Source: Rotaria sordida
Lineage: Eukaryota; Rotifera; Eurotatoria; Philodinida; Philodinidae
Direction of reading: 5' to 3'
Assembly (NCBI GenBank): GCA_905250125.1
Contig: CAJNOL010000087.1
Coordinates: forward strand, 186,001 to 250,000
Length of the DNA: 64,000 bases
A model generated the notes under the pieces. That model had not been told where the DNA came from. It did no database searches and saw only the letters and a list, made by a program, of their open reading frames with translations. Shown one piece after another: positions 1 through 14,449 of this stretch. How positions within the stretch are numbered: the stretch's first letter is position 1; each line of letters begins with the position of its first letter. Position numbers and translations under genes: made by a program.

Positions 1-1004
1 AATTTATTTAGATTCGATAGAATGACTTGATAGCGTGCAATTTCGTTATATGTCTGAATAGATATATATAATGCAATATATTGAATATGTAAGTGTCGAA
101 AATACATCCTCAAGCAATTCATTATGAAATAATCAATAATGATTATACAACTAAATATAGCGGGATGAATGAATAGCGTATCAATGTATGAACGGAACAT
201 ATTCTTCAAATGAAATTTATCTATGAAATTTTCGAAAGTTAAAAAAGACTAATATGAACATAATATCTCAATTAATCATCTTGCTAAATATTTTTAATAC
301 CGACTTTTTTACTACTGGTACGTCTCTTTCATCTTTTTTTTCTTGTCAACTTATACATTTACAAGCATTATCTTCTTTTTCTTCATGCTAATTTGTTTTT
401 CACTCCTCGTTTATATTGTCTTTGAAGTTAATATGCACTCTATGTAGGAATGGTCATCGATTAGAATCGGAAGAAGAAGAAGAAGAAGAAGACAGAAGTG
501 GCATTTTTTCACTTGTCAAAAGTCACGCTCGTCAGCTGTCATCAGCCGAAATACAAGTGTTTGTTCTTTTCTTTCGTTTCTTCTAATCATGAGTTTATTA
601 TGTCGCTTGAAAGTTCAATTGTACTATTTGTCAAAAGCTTAAAACACCATTGTTTGCACAATCAATCAATATCAATTCACCTTTGGAGTGCGCTCATTTT
701 ATAGACAAATAAAGAATGCATGTCACAAGACGATAATCACATCAAATCAACGCTTTTTCTTTTTCTTTTTCTTTTTCTTTTTACGCTTAATCGCTTAGTC
801 AGTTGGCTTCAGGGCGTGTTCTATCTTTTTTCAACATCAAAGAATTCGAGATCACCACCTCATTTTCGTCTATAAAGATCAACAATAAAATCAATGAATG
901 ACCGCACTTTTGTCACATTATCATCATCGGAAGAAAAAGAAAGAGAAGGAAGAAAATGACCATATATAAACTAGTGAGAGAACATAGTTTAGCTATCATT
1001 GAAC
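1..1004. other. Upstream region without recognised gene
   Basis: No open reading frame here resembles a gene. The stretch is A+T rich and holds simple repeats: a GAA run at about 471-491 and a CTTTTT-type run at about 752-782. A TATATAAA-like string at 963-970 lies about 35-40 bp before the cyclin start codon and could be a core promoter element, but this rests on position only. Confidence 0.5.
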
Positions 1005-1970
1005 ATGATATCAACTTCAAGTTGTTGTACATCTGACTATTATTCAGGTAGTGATATTGAGTATGATTATGATGATGTAGTCAAAGCTGCTCCACAACAT
1101 CTTTCTTCAATAAAAGAAACAAATATTATTCTTCAAACACTTCTTCAATATCATCATTCACCATCTTATATTTCTTCTTCTATTAAGTTTCAACAATCAA
1201 TAAGATTATTTAAGGTAATCATCAATTCATATTTTTCTTTCATATTTTTTAAAATAATTTTTGATTAATAGTTAGTCCAAGAGAATCATTTATCTAATGA
1301 AATCTTCATTCGAGCTAATGCTATTCTTCACAAACTTCTTCATTCAATTTGTACAAATGAAATAAATGAATCAATACTTATAGCTTGTTTATCTTTGGCA
1401 ACAAAACTAAATGAACATTCTACTTATTCAAATATAACACTTTTCAATAGTAATTTACTAATAGTAAGTATTTTGTATTTGTTCTTAAGTAATTATCATT
1501 GTAATAATATTTAGGCGAATGAAAACTTGATATGTAATACACTTGATTGGGATATTGATATAATAACTCCAATCAACTATGTTGAAGCAATTCTATTACA
1601 TGTGTCGGACTATTCAATAAAAGATCGTCTTCGACCATTGACTTATGAATTAATTGTATTATGCTTAACTGGTAAGATTAGTTTTAATATGATTGATAGT
1701 TTAACATGTTGTATAATATTTAGATATTTGTTGTATGGATTTATCTGTTTTATCAATGGCGATAGGTTGTTTATTGATGGCATATGAAATGATAAATTGT
1801 TGTGAATTAATCCCAAAACAAGTTTTTGAATATGAACAAGAGAACAACAAGATTTTATTTCAGGTATATTTTTACTTGAGTGAAATTCTTTTTTAAATTT
1901 ATTATTGAATGAATTTTAGACATCGTTAATCTATATTCGTCAAGTTCTTATGAATATTCTTCATCGATAA
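1005..1970 (+). CDS. Divergent cyclin, D/G-type-like
   Basis: Five exons, 1005-1214, 1272-1463, 1515-1671, 1724-1863 and 1920-1970, join in phase to a 249-residue protein. The ATG at 1005 was chosen because the TTG at 999 is not a likely start. The second and third exons resemble a cyclin fold: a run ACLSLATKLNE matches the cyclin helix that ends in a lysine-glutamate pair, and LDWDIDIITPINYVE resembles the D-type segment LKWDL..VTP..F. The fourth exon's LIVLCLTD matches the second-fold motif FIALCATD of cyclins D and G. No LxCxE retinoblastoma-binding motif and no clear destruction box are seen. Cyclins activate Cdk kinases; which Cdk is unknown. The protein is shorter than typical D cyclins (about 290). 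It could instead be a G, I or J-type cyclin. Introns are 51-57 bp. Confidence 0.7.
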
Positions 1971-3811
1971 TTTATTTTTGTCGTTTCAAATGATATGAAA
2001 AAAACATTATTAATGAACAGTTTATTATATTATATATTTATTATAGACTAGAAATTTATTTATTTATATTTAGCATAAGAATGAAAATGCTTTGATTTTT
2101 GTCTATTTATTCATTGTTAATGTGTATATAGTTTTCATCGAATGTTTATTCTATTTCTTTTGGATTTCATTTCAAATATAGATTCAGTCTTAAAAACATT
2201 TAACATAGTTTTGTATCTTTCTCCGAATTTACTTAAAGGAAATATGTATTAGAATATTTTTCATGAATACTTAAATGGAAGTGATCTTTCAAAATAGATC
2301 AATGGGATATATGAAAACAATAAACAAGCTATTTCTGCCAGTTTCATTTGCATAGAATTTCATGCTAAAAGAGTTGTATAATCCATAATGATTGTAAATA
2401 GAAAACTAAGAACAAGTCAAATCGGCAATCAATACTGACAATAATATAGGATGAATAAAATCTAAAAAATATGAGTTTTAATAGAACAAGTTAGTTTATC
2501 TGTATTTAGAAGAGTTTTCTACTATATCATCATGAACAAAACTCATATCTCTATTCGCTGTATGACTAATATCTGTTGTTCCAAAAAAAATGTATCTTGT
2601 TGTCACTTCATTACGTAAGAAACTCAAATGCAACTGTACATCGTACTGTAGAATTTCTAAAAAACCAAGATAGCTGAAATAGTGTGGTTCTATGACTAAC
2701 TTTATTTAATATCGTCAAGTTTTTTTTAATCATATTTCAGATTTTTTTTTGAAAGAAATATGTAGAACATGAAGAAACGATTGCTCCTTTTATTAATTGT
2801 ATTAGTCTGACGAGGGAAGGTTTTCAACTGATCAATCACTTTTTCACCGATAGTTAGTGGCTTGAATTTTATCGACCATGCTGATTTCGAATATGATCAT
2901 AAGGAATCTTCTTACATATTCACATACTGATTTTCAAGACTAACAAACTTTTCTCCAGAAATTCTTTTTGATCTGTCTAGATTACAGAGCACGTCGAATC
3001 ATCTAGAAAACAGTAACTTTTTTCTATTTCTAACCGTTTTCTTTTTTTGTAAAAAATACAGTCATTTTAATTTATGCAATAGATATACATCAACATTTCA
3101 GTGTGAAAATCTTCAAAATGAATGAGTTTTACTTAAAACTCATTTTTGGAAAACAGAAAAGACTATTGTCTTATACACAATTTGGTATGCTCTATAATCT
3201 GAGTAGATCTAAACGGTTTTAGCAAAAAAAATGTTCGAGTCAGCAAAATAGGTTTTCTATAAAACCAATATATAAAAATCTAAGGAGATTTGTTATGGTC
3301 ATATTCAGAATCAACATAGTCGGCAACTCATAATGCAGTGGCTTCTGATGAGATAACGATTAATCTGTTGAAAACTTTCCCACATGAGATGAATTTAACG
3401 CCAGACCGGACCAGATCGGTCGGTCTGAGATCCATACCGGCATTAGACTGGCTAGTTGCTGTACTATTCCATCTGTGGATAGTGATATTTGACATAGTCA
3501 ACTTTCAACAGAGTTTCATTATACATCCTCTATAAGATATTAACAGCAAGAAAATTAATAAGATACACCGGTAACCGGTACCGATTTCATCTGTGCTTAA
3601 CACTGTACTCATTCTCCAGTTTCTGATAATAAGTTATTTAGAATCATCATTGCAACTGTATACTATGAATATAGTTTAATTCATAAGAAAAGATAATCAA
3701 AATTTGATCTATTCGAAACGAGTCTTTATTACAGAAATAATATTCAAAAAGAAAAAAAAGAGATGAAAGTATTGACTAGAATAAATACGTAATGATTAAA
3801 CAACAATAATG
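1971..3811. other. Convergent spacer between cyclin and ATRIP
   Basis: This 1.8 kb separates the 3' ends of two convergent genes. It contains a long imperfect palindrome (listed separately at 2871-3330) and, at about 3405-3440 and 3570-3590, short GC-richer runs with repeated ACCGG/CCGGT strings that differ in composition from the surroundings and may be a remnant of another repeat. The small open frame at 3338-3535 has no recognisable motif and is not treated as a gene. Confidence 0.5.
2871..3330. repeat. Long imperfect palindrome (foldback element)
   Basis: The left arm, about 2871-2993, pairs with the reverse complement of about 3189-3330. Examples are CGACCATGCTGATTTCGAAT on the left against CGACTATGTTGATTCTGAAT from the right, with matches continuing at intervals to the inner ends. 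The spacer is about 195 bp. There is no coding capacity. It lies in the cyclin-ATRIP spacer. Confidence 0.75.
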
Positions 3812-6800
3812 TCAAATCTGTCTAACTTCATTTCCAGTTCCTAGTACATCATTTATATAACCAAAAACACAGAGTTGATCATCGAGTATTTGTTTATTAA
3901 TAATATTTATTGATTCATTATTCAATTGTTGTTGTTGATGGTGATATAATAACATAAGTTCATAAAGATGCCAAAGAGATGGATTTGTATAAAGTTGCAA
4001 TTCTTTAGCTTGTTGTGGTAAACATGTTGTTGGTTGTAATTGTAAAGAAAATAAAATTAATATTTTAACAAATTTTATAGAAAGATCAAATATTTGTTTT
4101 TTTATTATTGGTTTAATGATATGAAAAAGAAAACGTGATAAACATTGACCATATGATATAAATAATGTTAACCAACATAGACCTGGACATTGACCATTAT
4201 CAAGTTCCATTTTATGAAAATTTTCATTATCATAAATAAATAATTGAAGACGATAAATTGATAAAAGAAATTTAATATATTCATCTAAATTATCATTTTT
4301 ATCAAGATAAATTAGTGAATCAAGATGTGTTATAAGTACTGAACAAAGACAACGTTGAGATGATTTTTCATCTGTTATCGGTATAGAACATAACCAATTA
4401 GGTTCATCAGGTGATGCATCAAGTAATGATAAAATAATTGCAGTTAAATATTGATATGGATTTATATATTGTTGTTCATCAAGTAGAGAAATAAGAAAAG
4501 CACAAAAAGCTTTACGTCGTTCGGATTCACATGATGGACGAGTTTTAAAATGAAATGTATAAAGTGTAAGAATACGATTGAACAAACCAAATGGATATTT
4601 ATTTGTTGTTGAATGAGATAGATAATATTTAAGTATTGTTAAACATTGACCTTTAGCTGTATAATAAGTTGTATGATGATCAACTGGCAGTGGAAATGGT
4701 ATTTGACTACTATCAGTAGTAGATCGTTGTGATGATCCACTATCCATTGGTTCAGTTTCCTAGAAAAAATTAAATGATAATTGTTGTCATATCATATAAT
4801 TATTATCATACGAGATACATAAGTAGACCAATTTTTTTGTGTTAGTTTTAATTTAGTGAGGGAAATCCTCCAAGTCATTAGTCGTTTGTGAATGAGAACT
4901 ATGTACCTCATGTAGACCCTAATAAACTATGAATACGTTGAGAAACGTTTGGATTCTTAGCATATTGCCGCGAACATACTACAGCACTACAATATTTCGT
5001 AGTTCACTGGACTTCAGCGTTCTTCAAGGTTATGTCAAAGCTATCCTTTAGAACGTCTTTAGTTATTTCAAGTCTACTGTGGACGTTCGTCACAAATATA
5101 TTAATTTGAGTTCATTTTATATAAGTCTGACTGATAAAGAAGTCGAAATACTTCATCATGCTTCACTGATGCTCAAATCTTGAAGTACGATGAAATATTT
5201 GGGCCTCTTTATTAGACAGACTTATATAAAACGAATTTAAACTAATATGCTTGTGGCAAACGTTCATAGTAGACTTGAAATAGTTAAAAAAGATCTAGAA
5301 AATAGTTTTGACACACCCTTGGAGTACGCTAAAGTATAGAATTTTCGCTTTTTCCTCGGTCGATCTTTCTCAGGAACATCAGGATTATTGATTTTCGAAT
5401 TTTGACTTGAAACTTTTCCCACAGGCTGCTCTTATTGAGGGTAGTTTATTGTGAAAGCTTGCAGTCTTTTGATTTGCTCCTATCTAGAACTAAGGATATA
5501 GAATCTGCCGGCATATAAGAGCTATGTAAAAGACACGCTTTTTATCACAGTTGCATTTTATCATAGGAACAATGAAAACATCTGAAAATTTTCACAATAA
5601 ATTGTTCTAATTAAGATCTGTTTCTATGCAAAGTTTCAAGTCGAAATCCGAAAATCAATTATTCTGAAATCCTTGAGGAAGACCATGGTATTGACTTAAA
5701 AAATACTGTAGAAATGAAATATCTCCGCAGCAATAAGCTAAAAGTCCAAACTCTTTTACGATATTTATCGGTTATCAGGGTGTACATGATGTACATAGTC
5801 CTAACTCAAAAATGATTAATTAGTTGGGGAACGTTCTTAGTAAGTTGAAATAAAATTCTCCTAATGTCAATAAGCTTAAGATGCCTTACCGCTGTACTTC
5901 GATGATAGTTCTCAGTAAAAGGAGAAGATGAGGTAGAAATGGTCTATCTGTCTTCTTCCATTCGTCTATGGTGTGTATCTTCAAAATCTAAGCAACAATA
6001 CGATTGTACGGCCTCAATGCAAAGTCCTAATGAAAAAAACAACATTTTTTTGTGAAAAGAAATTATCCCAACTTGAAAATAGAGACAAATAAATTTTTTC
6101 GATCAGTGGAATTTAAAAATAATATCCCTATCAGAAACATATATAAATCAAAATAACGATTAAAACGATATATTTGTGAAAATGTATTAAAACGATTTTT
6201 GAATAAATTTGTAATTTTTCTTAATCATTGAGAAAACAATTGATTCAATTCGTTTTCATCTGGATAAATATTCTTTTTATTATCTAAACATACTTGTTGT
6301 TTTTTAATTGTTGATGTATTTTCTTGTTTATTTAATGATTCTGTTGATTTAATTGTATTTAAAAGAAAATGTGAACAAGCATCAAGTATTAATATTAATT
6401 GTTCATATGTTAATATTTGTTGTTGTGGTTGTCGATCATTATTATTTGTTGTTAGACGATTTTGTTGATTATTAAATAAATGTAATATATTATAAATCAT
6501 TTGATAAAATGCAGTCATTGTTATTAAATCAATTCCAATAGTTAAATCTTGTTGTTGTAATTTAATTAATGTAGAATTTTGTTGATGAAAAAATATTAAA
6601 TCAACTAATGTTTGCCAAATATGTTGAGTTATTGATTGTGGTCGAATTCGATCAAGTATTATTTGTAAACTTGATATAGCCATTGTTGATGAATCAATTG
6701 TACGTGTACGTAATAATTCATAAGCTGAAAAATGTATTGATTGAGTTTGAAGAAGACGATAATGGTTCGATGTTGAACTTATTGTCTGTTGTTGTTGTTG

Positions 6801-7541
6801 TTGTTGTTGTTGTGGTTGTTGACAATTTATTTGTGGTTTATCAGTACGAAGACGTGTTACTTCACGTAAAAGACGATTACTTGTTTCTTGACTTTCATGA
6901 AAACGTATTTCAAGTGAATGATAACGTGTTTGTAATTCACTACGTTCACGTTCATTAAATGTTAATTGAGATTTACATGTTTCAAGTTGCATTTTAAGAC
7001 GTTGTTCACGAGCACTAGCTGCTTCATCTTGTTCTGTTTTTAGAAGACATTTTTCTCGAGTACTCAAAAAAAACAAAACAAAACAAAACAAAATAACTTT
7101 TTTTATAGAATTTTATCTTAATATCATTTATTTAACTTACAGTCGAGCATTTTTTTCACTTAATAATCGATTATTTTTTTCAAGAATAATTATTTGACCT
7201 TCTTTCATTAATAATTTTCGTTCAAGTTCAAGTTCTTTATTTACAATTTGTGTTCGATTTCCTTCAGATGGTATTGGTTGAAGAATTGTTTGAGTTGAAA
7301 ATATTGGTACTTGTATATGGGATCGAGAAGGATTTTGACTAGCAGGTTGTGTTTGATCATAATCATAATTTGTTTGTTTTTCAACTTGTGTGGCAGAAAA
7401 TAATAATTCATCATCAGTCATTTCAAACTCATCCATCATTGATGAAACAGGTGCTGCTGCTGCAGCTCCTCTTCCTCGTGTACCAAATTCAGATTCATCT
7501 TGATTTTCATCAGTTCGAAGACGTTTTATAGGTGGCAACAT
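3812..7541 (-). CDS. ATRIP: ATR-interacting protein
   Basis: Three exons, 7541-7141, 7062-6294 and 4759-3812, join in phase to 705 residues (human ATRIP is 791). ATRIP partners the checkpoint kinase ATR and brings it to RPA-coated single-stranded DNA in the nucleus. The N-terminus has a basic KRLR stretch followed by an acidic segment DEFEMTDDELLF, the expected place and type of the RPA70-binding acidic motif. A coiled coil follows (about residues 95-210, rich in E, K, R and L), then a polyglutamine run coded by repeated CAA at 6785-6815, then a helical C-terminal domain. The join at 6294/4759 uses a GTATGT donor and a TTTTTCTAG acceptor; without it the second exon would read to a stop at 6225. 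That intron (1.5 kb) carries an FB1 palindrome with a second palindrome inside it. Identification rests on architecture and spaced similarity; the C-terminal third is weakly conserved. Confidence 0.75.
4854..5845. repeat. FB1 foldback element, copy 1, with nested insertion
   Basis: This lies in ATRIP intron 2. The inner arms are clear: GTTTATTGTGAAAG near 5448 on the left pairs with TTTCACAATAAA near 5592 on the right. The flanking AGGAACATCAGG (left) and ATCCTTGAGGAAGA (right) repeat the pattern of the other copies. The outer left arm (4854-5015) is separated from the inner part by an inserted second palindrome at 5016-5330, so the FB1 copy alone is about 680 bp. Confidence 0.8.
5016..5330. 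repeat. Nested palindrome inside FB1 copy 1
   Basis: Arms begin AGCGTTCTTCAAGGTTATGT at 5016 and, on the reverse strand from 5330, AGCGTACTCCAAGGGTGTGT. The arms run about 150 bp and include a shared TTATATAAGTCTG core. The whole 315 bp interrupts an FB1 element, so it inserted later. It differs in sequence from FB1 and is a separate foldback family. Confidence 0.8.
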
Positions 7542-8156
7542 AATCCTTTTTGATATATTTCAAAAAACAAAATGAAAGTTTTGCAAATGAACAATTGATT
7601 GTTAACCAATGAAAATTATTGGTGGACTCTGTCCGATTAAATTAATCCAAATGATAATTATTTAAAGTACGAATTATTAAATATCTATTGGAAAAAATTT
7701 AGTTTTAAATTAATATTAGAAATAATTGAAAAGATTTTGAAATTTATATGTATACATGTATATCATATTTAAACCATATCTATCTGGCATCTGTTGACGA
7801 ATACATTATCAGTTTAGCGGGATTCTGGCCTTTTACTATCTGTTTTTTTTTCATTGTCATTTTCGTATTTGTTTATAATAATAATCATAAGACCATAGTC
7901 ATTTTTCTCTTGAGTGTTGCCATTTAAACAGATTGTACTTATTGTTGTTTAGAGTACCATTTTCAAATCAAGCTTCAGTATGTCCTTGAATAATAATCTA
8001 AATTAATATTCTCTCCTTGACATTTTGTCGATTTAACAAAATAACCTAGTGAAATTTCTTTATCTTCTACGATTATTTATACATAAGTAGGACACAACTT
8101 TCTCATAAATCCTCTTTTTAAAGCAAAATAACAACATTTTTTTTTTGGTATAATAA
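7542..8156. promoter_or_regulatory. Head-to-head spacer between ATRIP and SLC6 genes
   Basis: This 615 bp lies between the start codons of the ATRIP (-) and SLC6 (+) genes, so both promoters must sit here unless non-coding upstream exons exist. It is A+T rich with T-runs, and no specific binding site can be named from sequence alone. Confidence 0.5.
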
Positions 8157-11462
<3,306 letters not shown>

Positions 11463-12898
11463 TAATAAATTAGAATGAAAACAGTTCTTTCAATGGTAAA
11501 CGTAGATTATTATTTTTTTTTTTGAAATAAAAAAAATCAGGAATAACAATTAGAAGAAGAAAAGAAGGTCAAGGGAAAAAAGAAAAGAAATATTATATGT
11601 ATGAATGCCACACGAATAACCTTTTTCTTTGCTATCTCAACCAAGACATGCTGCTTGAGTAGCGTAGAATTCGTCCAAACTAGCACAAAAACGTTCTGCA
11701 AGAAGAAGAAAAAACAACAGTAAAATAAGAACTGAATAATTAAAATATGAAACAGAAAAGTTTTTTTTCTCGAAAACAAATTAAATAACATTTAGATTCT
11801 TTTTCTTCTCTCCACTAACAAAAATAAATTTCTTAACGATACTTCAAAGTGTAATCAGAATAGGTTAAGCACAACAATCAAATAATGAGAAAAAAAAATA
11901 AAATGAAAATACGACATACACATTTACATGAGCAATATTGCATTTAAAAAACCGTTTGTTTGAGGAAGGTATTGCGATAAATACGAATGTAAGTGTAGCG
12001 GGGGAGTGACAATATGATTTATTATTGAACATTACCATTTCTTTGCATGTCATTGATCAATTATGATTAATAAAATATGTTAGATTTTACAAAAATGCAT
12101 TATTATTAGTTAGGACTGTGGGATAAAGTATGTATGTGAACACACATAAAGATTAAATGAACATGAAAAAAAGAAAAATGATTAAAAAGACAAAAAAAAA
12201 AAGACGAAACCGGTGATATATGTATATAAATGCATAGTGCTAGTGATGTTGGTAACGTTGGCACTGATGCGACCTTAGCCGCATGCTGCCCAATTGGAAT
12301 TCATTAGATCTTCATAGGAGTTACAGTAGGTCTTGAAGCGTTCTAGAATAACATACATGGATAGATGTTATCTTGATTAGTATTCGGAAATCAGATAAAT
12401 AGTATTATTAAGGAATAAGAACTTTCAGTCACGCAAACACATTGTTTTTTTATTTTGTTAATAATTTGTTGATAAGACGCGCCACTCAGATGTTTTTTCC
12501 TATATAGCAGAGATATTTTTCTTCTTATATAGCAGAGATATTTTTCATTATCCTCGAAATGTGCATATAGATGCATTTAATAAGCGTCATGCCTTTTAAA
12601 TCAAGCAATAAATGAATCAACATCACTGCATTAGTCAATATGTGTCATATCAGTAAAAAGAATAAAAAAAAAAAGAAAAATAAAATATGTCAATACTATT
12701 AATTTCTAAGACATCGTTTTTCGATTTACTCGATAAATTATGTATTTTGTTATTTTTACAGCCATGCATTGAAGGGTGCAACAAAGCAGCATAAGATATA
12801 TAAAAAAAAAGCAGAAAAGTTAATAAATTAAAAGCAAGTAGAGTTTTCGTTTAAAACAATTGTAGAACTCATGCATAAATTAGATGAAACAAATATGT
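11463..12898. other. Convergent spacer after SLC6 gene
   Basis: An AATAAA at 11526-11531 fits the poly(A) signal of the transporter. The rest is A-rich low-complexity sequence without a supported gene. Two adjacent copies of TATATAGCAGAGATATTTTT at about 12500-12546 form a short tandem repeat. Some of this is probably the 3' UTR of the peptide precursor gene on the minus strand. Confidence 0.5.
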
Positions 12899-13543
12899 TC
12901 ACTTGTTAATAGCACGGCGGCGGCGGCAAAGGGTTCCATGCAAAATATCTTGAACACTACAATAGGTCAAGCGTCCTAAATAATACAGTGTGTTAAAAAA
13001 TGTTAGTAAGTGAGTTAGTGAATAAGCAATAGTGCATTCTATTTGAAATTTTCGATAACTTATTTATAAGAGAGGAAGAGTATTTACATTCAAACAAAAA
13101 TTAACTTTAATAATAAAATAAAAAGTAAACCTTACTTTTTATTTCTTGAAATCGATTAGAATCTTGATCAGATAATGATTGAAGATATTCACGGATCTAA
13201 ATATAATAAAAAAAACAACAAAGAAAAATTTGAAATGAATTCTTTATAAAAAAAAACCATATAATATGCTTACTAGTTCTTGTTTAACAACTTCTTGTTG
13301 TTTTCGTCTGGCAGCCCGTTGTTCAGCATTTGATGTCAATAGAAAATGTCGTAATGTATTTAAATCATATATTCGTTGTTGTTCTTGTATATCAGAGTTA
13401 TCATTATCATCATCATTCACAGCCGTATCAGTCTGCGAAAGACTGCGTGAGGGTATTGCTTTAGCTAATTCCATTGTTGACATAAGTACAATGACAAATA
13501 AGAGGAGATCGATGCGCGTACATAACGTTAAAAACTTCGTCAT
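12899..13543 (-). CDS. Candidate neuropeptide/hormone precursor with one cyclic peptide
   Basis: Three exons, 13543-13274, 13196-13136 and 12975-12899, join in phase to 135 residues. The first 30 residues form a good signal peptide: a basic start, the hydrophobic core LLLFVIVLM, and a likely cut after AKA. An acidic, low-complexity spacer follows (DDDNDN), then a helical Q/R/E-rich part. Near the C-terminus a KRR site precedes LTYCSVQDILHGTLC, which is followed by RRRR and four residues to the stop. Dibasic flanks are the mark of prohormone convertase processing; the predicted mature peptide would be closed by one disulfide over ten residues. A ring of this size at the C-terminus of a precursor is also found in somatostatin-14, but the FWK core of that hormone is absent. 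I do not recognise a known family, so the peptide role is an inference from the precursor design. Confidence 0.6.
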
Positions 13544-14449
13544 CTTGATGCTTTATTTTTGTTAAAAATGTGCGAGATACAAAAACAGAAAGAAATGAAT
13601 TCGTGGGCCGAAAATGAATCTATAACAAGACTTTAATAAATATATGTTTGTCTTATGTACACTTGACAACGATGAAACAACTCAGCGCAATACTAAATGA
13701 AAAAAAACTACCTGAAGCATTGACATGGAAGAAGAAGTAAAAGTTTTGCAATACTAATTTCTTACAGTTAATGTGAAATTGACTCTTTGTTGTATTTAAG
13801 TATACGTATATATATATATATATATATATTAATACATATTCATAGTTTTTTTTTCAGAGAGAGAGAGAAAAAGAGAAAGAAAAAACTACGAAGAAAGTCG
13901 GAGGAAAAAAGAGAATTGTGTCAGAAAAAAACAAACAAATACAATTTTTTTCTCTTGTTCATTGAAGCTTGTACGTATTATTTCCATTACCAAGACACTC
14001 AAAATAAAACAGAATTGACAACACAAGCCCACACACAATCTTATTTGCATCATAAATTATTGAAAAATATTTTGTCTATAGACATTAGAAAAATGCGGGG
14101 GTGCTATTAATTCTAATTGACTATCAATCTTACTTTAATGAAATTTAATTTGATAAATTAAGACATTTTTTACATCAAGTAAATTTTCATTTAATATGAT
14201 AGAAAAATTAATGAAATCATTTCTTCAATAGATTTATCATTTCTGTTACCTTAGATCGTGTTTAAAAGTATTTATAATTCACACTTGTGCGTGTGCATTC
14301 TTATCTAGAAAACGATCATATACGTTCTTTTATATATTCTCAATAATACTTTATGAGAAAAATAATAAAAGTTATATGATCGAATATAAAAATCACACAT
14401 CCATTGACATTTTTTTAGTATTCTTAATCGAGTTTTTCATCATTTTTAT
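13544..14449. other. Spacer upstream of the peptide gene, with TA and GA repeats
   Basis: This probably contains the promoter of the minus-strand peptide gene. It holds a TA microsatellite at about 13805-13830 and a GA/A-rich tract at about 13855-13910. The open frame at 13787-14110 is low complexity and is not considered coding. An AATAAA on the minus strand at 14449-14444 directly follows the stop codon of the next gene. Confidence 0.5.

Noticed and set aside
6225..6293. Separate short ATRIP-like gene ending at 6225
   Set aside because: A GTATGT donor at 6293-6288 joins in phase to the acceptor before 4759, giving a single ATRIP-size protein; the read-through to the stop at 6225 is more likely intron.
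6683..6958. Plus-strand open frame with a valine run
   Set aside because: The run is the antisense of the ATRIP polyglutamine codons; it is a shadow frame.
12490..12546. Tandem TATATAGCAGAGATATTTTT as a possible CRISPR-like or regulatory array
   Set aside because: Only two copies with no spacer; simple local duplication in A+T-rich DNA.
13266..13565. Plus-strand open frame of 99 residues opposite the peptide gene
   Set aside because: It is the antisense of the signal-peptide exon, has no signal or domain of its own, and is not needed once the minus-strand gene is accepted.
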